Positions 13,209 through 18,448 of a stretch of 18,448 nucleotides of DNA are shown here, piece by piece. The notes beneath the pieces were generated by a model. It worked only from the letters and a program-made list of their open reading frames with translations. It searched no databases and had not been told where the DNA came from. Source of the DNA: JALZVT01 sp964634815 (GTDB taxonomy: Bacteria > Pseudomonadota > Gammaproteobacteria > Pseudomonadales > Azotimanducaceae); the NCBI GenBank assembly GCA_964634815.1, contig CAZWMD010000076.1, positions 1-18,448 of the forward strand, written 5' to 3'. The position numbers were made by a program, and so were the translations under genes. Positions within the stretch are counted from its first letter, which is position 1. The number at the start of each line of letters is the position of its first letter.

Positions 13209-16200
13209 CCGAAACAGATCGGTGTTGCCACCGCTTGCCGCCACATTGTCTGTATACACCCGCTCGACACAGTAGCGGTGCAAATAATGGGGGCCGCCGG
13301 CCTTTGGACCGGTTCCGGAGAGACCACTACCACCAAAGGGTTGCACACCCACCACGGCGCCTGTGGTGTTTCTGTTCACATACAGATTGCCAGCAAGGCT
13401 CGATCGAAAGATGTGTTCTGCGCGTGCATTCAGGCGTGAATGCACACCCAGGGTCAGGCCATAGCCGGTAGCTCGCAGATCCTCCAGGCGCTCTTGCAGC
13501 TCTTCTGCCTGGAAGCGAATTACATGTAGCACCGGACCGAAGTGCTCGGTTTCAAGCTCGTTTATGTGCTTAAGCTCAATGAGTGCGGGTGCGAGGTGAA
13601 AACCGGTTTCTGCTTTTGGCAATTGCGTATCAGCACTGTGCAACAGTTTGCCCTCGGCTTTAGCGCTGGTGATGTGTGCCTGTAATCGTTGTCGCGCATC
13701 GTCATCAATAATGGGGCCGACATCGGTGGCGGGGTGTGCCGGATCGCCAATCAGTAGCTCATCCATTGCGCCTTTCAACATCTCAATTTGCTGGTCGGCA
13801 ACCTCGTGTTGCACAAACAAAACCCGCACGGCACTGCAACGCTGGCCGGCGGACAGAAAACTGCTCTGCACCAGATCATCAGTGACTTGCTCCGGCAGGG
13901 CGGTCGAGTCGACAAACATCGCGTTCTGGCCGCCGGTTTCTGCAATCAGCGGCACAATGGGCCCGTCTTTCGCAGCCAGCGCCCGATTGATTCTTACTGC
14001 CGTTGCGGTGGAGCCTGTCATGGCCACACCCGCCGTGAGCGGGTGATCAACCAGCGCTGCGCCAATGACAGAACCGGGGCCGGGCAACAAGGCCAGTACA
14101 TCGCCGGGTACGCCTGCGGCATGCAGAAGTTGCACACAGCGCGTTGCAATGAGCGGTGTCTGGTCTGCGGGTTTGGCCACCACAGAATTACCCGCAGCCA
14201 GTGCTGCGGCGACCTGCCCCAGAAAAATCGCCAGCGGGAAATTCCAGGGCGAGATGCACACAAACACACCGCGACCGTGCAGACTCAGCTGGTTGGTTTC
14301 ACCGGTAGGGCCGGGCAGGGTTTTTGGCACAGCAAACTCGGCAGCGGTTTGTGCCGCGTAGTAGCGACAAAAGTCTTCAGCCTCGCGCACTTCCGCCAGC
14401 GCATCATCAATGGTTTTGCCTGCTTCACATTGCAGCAGCGCAAGCAGTTCACTGCGGTTCTCGATCAGCAGGTCTGCCATGCGTTGCAGTATGGCCGCGC
14501 GCGGCGCGCCGCCTAAAGCGTCCCAATCTGGCTGGGCGCGCCCGGCGTTTGTCATCGCCTGATCAACCTGACTGAGGTCGGCCTCTGCCACGGAACCCAC
14601 TACAACATTCAGCTTGGCCGGGTTAAGAACATCTCGAGTGTTCGCCGAGTCGCGTGTTAAGTCGCCACTAATAATGGGTCCGGCTTGCCACTGGTTGTCT
14701 TGCCAATCGCGAACCGCGGCAAACAACTCCTGACCGGCGTTGGTATCAAACAGGTCGACGCCCGGCGAATTGGGCCGTGCATCACCAAACAGCTGCGCGG
14801 GTGGCAGAATATCCGGGTGAGTAAGGCTAGGCAGGTTCTTCAGTGTGCGCCCGGGATCGCGCAATAAAAATTCAGCTGGGGTTTCCTGATCAAGAAAGCG
14901 ATTTACAAACGAAGAGTTAGCGCCGTTCTCAAGCAAGCGCCGCACCAGATAAGCCAGTAAATCCTTGTGCGCACCGACTGGCGCATAGACGCGCACCGGT
15001 GGCATATCGTCGAATTGCGCAACCGCCTGGCTGTAGAGCAGCTCGCCCATGCCATGCAAACGCTGGAACTCAAAATTTCGCGTTGAGGTCATTGCCAGAA
15101 TAGCGGTGACGGTGTGGGCATTGTGGGTCGCAAACTGCGGGTAGATTTGCTGTGGGTGGTTCAGCACAAAGCGTGCGCAAGACAGGTAGCTTAGATCGGT
15201 AGAGAGTTTGCGGGTAAACACCGGATAACTGTGTAAGCCCATTTCCTGAGCCCGTTTGATTTCGGTGTCCCAATACGCGCCTTTCACCAGTCGCACCATA
15301 AAACGCCGGTGGGTCAGTTCTGCCAGTTCAACCAGCCAGTGCATCACATCCAGCGCCCGGCGGCTGTAACACTGCACGGCAAGACCAAGGCCTTGCCAGC
15401 CCGCAGTTTCCGGGTCTTGGGCAAGCTCAGTAAATAAATCCAGCGAAATATCGAGACGGTGAGCCTCTTCGGCATCCAGCGTGAAATTAAGATTTGCTTT
15501 TGCGGCCATGCGGGCAAGCGTTTTGGCCCGTTCGATAACCACGGGCAAACCGGTTGCGGTTCTTAGCGAGTCGTAACGTGGGTGCAGTGCCGAGAGTTTT
15601 ACAGAGATGCCATGGCCAGACTCTGGTGACGTGCCATCTGCCTCTTTGGCGAGCTCTTCGATTGCCCGGGCGTAGGCGTCAAAATAGGTTTGGGCGGCTT
15701 CTTCTGTGCGCGCACCTTCGCCCAGCATATCAAAAGAGCAGATGCCTTCAGCGCGACTCATGGCGTTGTTGAGGGTTTGGCCCAAAACAAACTCGCCCCC
15801 CAGTATGCGCATCGCCTGTTGCATGGCGCTACGAATCACCGGCTCACCGGCGCGCGCCACCAATCCGCCCAACCAGGACGGAGCGTCTTGCACCATATCC
15901 GGATTCAGCGAAATCACCTTGCCCGTCAGCATAAGCGCCCAGGTGGAAGCATTCACAAACACAGAGTCTGAGGCACGCAGGTGATCGTCCCAGTCGCCGG
16001 CCAGCACCTTCTCGGCAATCAGCTCATCGGCCGTGTCCGCATCTGGCACGCGCAATAGCGCCTCAGCCAGACACATCAGCGCCACACCCTCACTGTTAGA
16101 CAGGCCAAACTGCTGCAAAAACGCATCCAGTATGGACTTGTCATCACCCCGGGCCCGGCAATCTCGAACCAGCCGGGTGCCTTCGGCTTCTATCCAGCCA

Positions 16201-16391
16201 ATCTCACGCTGGCTCAAGGGGTAGTTTTTGAGCATCGATTTGACCAGGGTCGCCTCGTCTTGCAGCGTATTGGCCCGCAGGGCCTCCCGGGTGGCAGTGA
16301 GCCTGGCCGAATCCGCCTGTGCCCGGGCGGCATTGGCGCCTAAAATCTGGGTTGAGTCGGGGGTAGGAGTCTCTGAAGAGGACGGGGGCAT
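13194..16391 (-). CDS. putA: Bifunctional proline dehydrogenase / glutamate semialdehyde dehydrogenase PutA
   Basis: A 1065-residue PutA that oxidises proline to glutamate in two channelled steps. The FAD-binding PRODH barrel (about 190-500) has the sequence MVRLVKGAYWDTEIKRAQE (365-383), FATHNAHTV and YAPVGAHKDLLAYLVRRLLENG. The aldehyde dehydrogenase part (about 560-1045) has ISPWNFPLA (Asn717), Lys740, MTGSTATAV, ETGGQN (Glu818), catalytic Cys852 in SAGQRCSA, and PFGGSGLSGTGPKAGGP. The N-terminus shows no ribbon-helix-helix domain, so unlike E. coli PutA (about 1320 residues) it should not repress its own gene. It also lacks the long C-terminal domain, matching the shorter PutA type. The start ATG 16391 has only a weak AAGG some 9-12 bases upstream. 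An MFS gene is divergent after 85 bp; whether it carries proline is unknown. Confidence 0.96.
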   Translation of the reverse strand: MPPSSSETPTPDSTQILGANAARAQADSARLTATREALRANTLQDEATLVKSMLKNYPLSQREIGWIEAEGTRLVRDCRARGDDKSILDAFLQQFGLSNSEGVALMCLAEALLRVPDADTADELIAEKVLAGDWDDHLRASDSVFVNASTWALMLTGKVISLNPDMVQDAPSWLGGLVARAGEPVIRSAMQQAMRILGGEFVLGQTLNNAMSRAEGICSFDMLGEGARTEEAAQTYFDAYARAIEELAKEADGTSPESGHGISVKLSALHPRYDSLRTATGLPVVIERAKTLARMAAKANLNFTLDAEEAHRLDISLDLFTELAQDPETAGWQGLGLAVQCYSRRALDVMHWLVELAELTHRRFMVRLVKGAYWDTEIKRAQEMGLHSYPVFTRKLSTDLSYLSCARFVLNHPQQIYPQFATHNAHTVTAILAMTSTRNFEFQRLHGMGELLYSQAVAQFDDMPPVRVYAPVGAHKDLLAYLVRRLLENGANSSFVNRFLDQETPAEFLLRDPGRTLKNLPSLTHPDILPPAQLFGDARPNSPGVDLFDTNAGQELFAAVRDWQDNQWQAGPIISGDLTRDSANTRDVLNPAKLNVVVGSVAEADLSQVDQAMTNAGRAQPDWDALGGAPRAAILQRMADLLIENRSELLALLQCEAGKTIDDALAEVREAEDFCRYYAAQTAAEFAVPKTLPGPTGETNQLSLHGRGVFVCISPWNFPLAIFLGQVAAALAAGNSVVAKPADQTPLIATRCVQLLHAAGVPGDVLALLPGPGSVIGAALVDHPLTAGVAMTGSTATAVRINRALAAKDGPIVPLIAETGGQNAMFVDSTALPEQVTDDLVQSSFLSAGQRCSAVRVLFVQHEVADQQIEMLKGAMDELLIGDPAHPATDVGPIIDDDARQRLQAHITSAKAEGKLLHSADTQLPKAETGFHLAPALIELKHINELETEHFGPVLHVIRFQAEELQERLEDLRATGYGLTLGVHSRLNARAEHIFRSSLAGNLYVNRNTTGAVVGVQPFGGSGLSGTGPKAGGPHYLHRYCVERVYTDNVAASGGNTDLFRLTTA

Positions 16392-16476
16392 GACTTTGGG
16401 CCTTAGTGGTCGCTAGGCGTTAATTGTGACCTCTAGTGGATTACACTTAAACCGTTGAAGAGACGTACTGATCAAT

Positions 16477-17655
16477 ATGAAAACGCCCGCCGAACGAATT
16501 CGCCTGCTGTTGCTGATGAGCATTGCCATGCCCGTGGCCTGGGCCACCTGGTCTGCTTTGCTTAACAACTTTGTGGTGGAGAAGGCGGCGTTCACCGGTG
16601 CTGAGATTGGCATTCTGCAAAGCCTGCGCGAGGTGCCGGGGTTTCTTGCGTTTACCGCGGTGTTTGTTTTGTTTGTGCTGCGTGAACAAACCTTTGCCAT
16701 TGTGTCACTGGCGGTTCTGGGCCTGGGTGTGGCACTCACCGGTTTGTTTCCTACGGAGTACGGGTTGTATTTCACCGCGGTGCTTATGAGCATTGGCTTT
16801 CACTATTTTGAAACCATGAAGCAGAGCCTGAGCTTGCAGTGGTTGCATCGCGACGAAGCGCCGCAACTGCTGGGACGAATGATTGCCGCAGGCGCGCTCA
16901 CCTCGCTGTTGGTTTATGCCGCGTTGTGGCTGCTGTTTGAGTGGATGAGCATCGACTATGTGTGGGTGTATTTGTTGGCGGGAGGTGTGTGCCTGGGCAT
17001 GGCGGTGTACATGCGCGTGAGTTTTCCGGTGTTCAGTTCGGACAGCACCCAAACCATGGAGCTGTTTCTGCGCCGTCGATACTGGCTTTACTATGCCCTC
17101 ACGTTTTTCTCTGGTGCGCGGCGGCAGATCTTTGTGGTGTTTGCCGGTTTTATGATGGTTGAGAAGTTTGGCTACAGCGTGTCGCAGATTGCGCTTCTGT
17201 ATCTGATTAACCATGTCTTTAACTATCTGTTTGCCGAACGTATTGGCGCGCTAATTGGTCGTATTGGTGAGCGTCGAGCGCTGATCATTGAATACGTTGG
17301 CTTGATTGTTGTGTTCACCGGCTACGCCTTTGTGAACGAGGCAACCCTTGCTGCGGTACTTTACGTTATCGACCACCTGTTCTTTGCCCTGGCTATTGCC
17401 ATGAGTACTTACCTGCAAAAAATTGGTGATCCTGAAGACATGGCTGGTACGGCCGGCGTTTCCTTCACTATTAACCACATTGCCGCGGTGGTTATTCCCG
17501 CGCTTCTGGGCTACGTCTGGCTCACCTCACCAGCTCTGGTGTTTTTACTTGGGGCAGGGTTTGCCTGTTGCTCACTGATTCTGGCGCTCAATGTGCCGGA
17601 AAACCCGGGCAAGGGGAACGAAGTGCGCTTTCCGCGGGAACCGCTGGCGGCGTAA
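16477..17655 (+). CDS. Major facilitator superfamily transporter
   Basis: A 392-residue polytopic membrane protein with about twelve hydrophobic segments in two halves, separated by a charged stretch around residues 185-205 (SSDSTQTMELFLRRRYW). Typical MFS features include paired short basic loops, for example RIGERR after about residue 260. The family is secondary transporters driven by ion gradients; the substrate cannot be deduced. The similarity looks like generic MFS and not like a sodium/proline symporter (PutP is a different family). GAAGAGA near 16457 is a weak ribosome site. Divergent from putA and followed in the same direction by the amidohydrolase 84 bp later, so it could import a substrate for either. 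Confidence 0.88.
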   Translation: MKTPAERIRLLLLMSIAMPVAWATWSALLNNFVVEKAAFTGAEIGILQSLREVPGFLAFTAVFVLFVLREQTFAIVSLAVLGLGVALTGLFPTEYGLYFTAVLMSIGFHYFETMKQSLSLQWLHRDEAPQLLGRMIAAGALTSLLVYAALWLLFEWMSIDYVWVYLLAGGVCLGMAVYMRVSFPVFSSDSTQTMELFLRRRYWLYYALTFFSGARRQIFVVFAGFMMVEKFGYSVSQIALLYLINHVFNYLFAERIGALIGRIGERRALIIEYVGLIVVFTGYAFVNEATLAAVLYVIDHLFFALAIAMSTYLQKIGDPEDMAGTAGVSFTINHIAAVVIPALLGYVWLTSPALVFLLGAGFACCSLILALNVPENPGKGNEVRFPREPLAA

Positions 17656-17739
17656 GCGCGTGCCAGGTCTGATCAGCGCAAATAGCGATTAACCGGCAAA
17701 AAAGCATAGACTAAGGGATAGGCCAATCAGGGGGGCACT

Positions 17740-18448
17740 ATGAGCTTTGACACCATTATTCGTGGCGGTACGGTGATTGACGGTACGGGCGCAGCAGCAC
17801 GTACGGCGGATGTTGGCATTGAAAACGGGCGTATTGCCGAGGTGGGCCCGGGTCTTGCCTCCAAAAACGCCCGAATCCTCGATGCTGACGGCGCGCTGGT
17901 TACCCCGGGGTTTGTTGATATTCATACCCACTACGACGGCCAGGCCACCTGGGCAGAACGCATGTCACCCTCATCCCATCACGGGGTGACCTCGGTGGTG
18001 GTGGGCAATTGCGGCGTTGGTTTTGCGCCGGTGCGACCCACCGATCACAACATGCTGGTCCAGCTTATGGAGGGGGTAGAAGACATTCCCGGTGCCGCGT
18101 TGCATGAGGGTCTGAGCTGGGACTGGCAGAGTTTTCCTGACTATCTGGATGTGCTTGCCGAGCGGCGTTTTGATATGGACATTGGCACCCAGCTTCCCCA
18201 CGGCGCACTGCGGGTGTTTGTTATGGGGCAGCGTGGGGCTGATCGTGAGCCCGCAACCGAGGATGACATCGCCCAGATGCGGACGCTCACCACCGAAGCC
18301 ATCAAGGCCGGCGCGCTGGGGTTTTCCAGTTCCCGCACCTTGAACCACCGCTCAAGCACCGGTGAGCCCACACCCTCGCTCACCGCTGAACGGGCAGAAC
18401 TGTTAGGCATTGCTGCCGGGGTAAGAGACGCAGGCACCGGAGTGATTG
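17740..18448 (+). CDS. N-acyl-D-amino-acid deacylase-type amidohydrolase, N-terminal part (3' truncated by window)
   Basis: The first 236 residues of an amidohydrolase-superfamily enzyme of the D-aminoacylase group; the frame is open to the window end (the family is about 480-580 residues). The N-terminal beta-sandwich begins MSFDTIIRGGTVIDGTG and is followed by TPGFVDIHTHYDGQ with metal-site His62, His64 and Asp66. VVVGNCGVGFAPVRP supplies Cys91, the cysteine zinc ligand typical of D-aminoacylase. The segments EDIPGAALHEGLSWDW and GALGFSSSRTLNHRSS are family hallmarks. The predicted reaction is release of a carboxylate from N-acyl-D-amino acids, though many homologues have other amide substrates. 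A strong AGGGGGG (17729-17735) lies just before the ATG. Downstream of the MFS gene in the same direction, perhaps co-transcribed. Confidence 0.9.
   Translation, partial: MSFDTIIRGGTVIDGTGAAARTADVGIENGRIAEVGPGLASKNARILDADGALVTPGFVDIHTHYDGQATWAERMSPSSHHGVTSVVVGNCGVGFAPVRPTDHNMLVQLMEGVEDIPGAALHEGLSWDWQSFPDYLDVLAERRFDMDIGTQLPHGALRVFVMGQRGADREPATEDDIAQMRTLTTEAIKAGALGFSSSRTLNHRSSTGEPTPSLTAERAELLGIAAGVRDAGTGVI

Noticed and set aside
16424..16452. TTGTGA-N17-TTAAAC as an MFS promoter
   Set aside because: Spacing is right but the -10 matches only three of six consensus bases; too weak to list.
1..18448. A hidden defence system, mobile element, CRISPR array or RNA gene
   Set aside because: No repeats-with-spacers, transposase, integrase, nuclease/ATPase pairing, tRNA-like fold or rRNA segment could be recognised; all longer stretches are explained by ordinary genes.

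Overview
The window reads as an ordinary, gene-dense chromosomal segment of a free-living Proteobacterium, most likely a gammaproteobacterium and possibly a marine heterotroph of the Halieaceae/Spongiibacteraceae type. That placement rests on gene style (PutA without the DNA-binding domain, a two-domain EthD protein, a CPXCG protein, ArfB, a NtrB/CckA-like hybrid kinase, and an MBOAT/SGNH pair) and on the moderately GC-rich coding sequence. It is not based on a marker gene. No rRNA, tRNA, CRISPR array, insertion sequence, integrase or phage gene is visible.

Layout, left to right: the 3' end of a PaaI-like hotdog thioesterase (+); a GFA/CENP-V-fold zinc protein (+); ArfB ribosome rescue factor (-); a three-gene overlapping operon of SDR oxidoreductase, CPXCG mini-protein and YgjP-like zinc metallopeptidase (+); an exported AstE/AspA-like zinc deacylase (-); a PLP aminotransferase (+); a large cytoplasmic hybrid histidine kinase (-); a tandem EthD-domain protein (+); a GT4-type glycosyltransferase (-); an MBOAT O-acyltransferase followed by a membrane-anchored SGNH-fold protein (+); the bifunctional proline catabolic enzyme PutA (-); an MFS transporter (+); and the 5' part of an N-acyl-D-amino-acid deacylase-type amidohydrolase (+), cut by the window end.

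Transcription units switch strand after every one to three genes. The five convergent junctions are very tight (gaps of 31, 8 and 2 bp, overlaps of 4 and 15 bp) and show no intrinsic terminator. Control sequence is therefore concentrated in five short divergent spacers (39 to 187 bp). Several hold dyad symmetries: 4535-4561 and 4487-4501 before the aminotransferase and deacylase, and 8537-8567 between the kinase and the EthD gene. A further palindrome, 299-314, lies upstream of the GFA gene.

Functionally there are two loose themes. One is amino-acid and peptide catabolism: PutA, the MFS transporter, the aminotransferase, the D-aminoacylase-like enzyme and the AstE-like periplasmic deacylase. 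The other is surface glycan assembly and decoration: the glycosyltransferase and the divergent MBOAT-SGNH pair, which probably O-acylate an exported polysaccharide or glycolipid. I see no convincing new defence or mobile system. The items most worth a second look are the MBOAT-SGNH-glycosyltransferase cassette, the 9-bp period repeat inside the glycosyltransferase, and the dyads in the divergent spacers.
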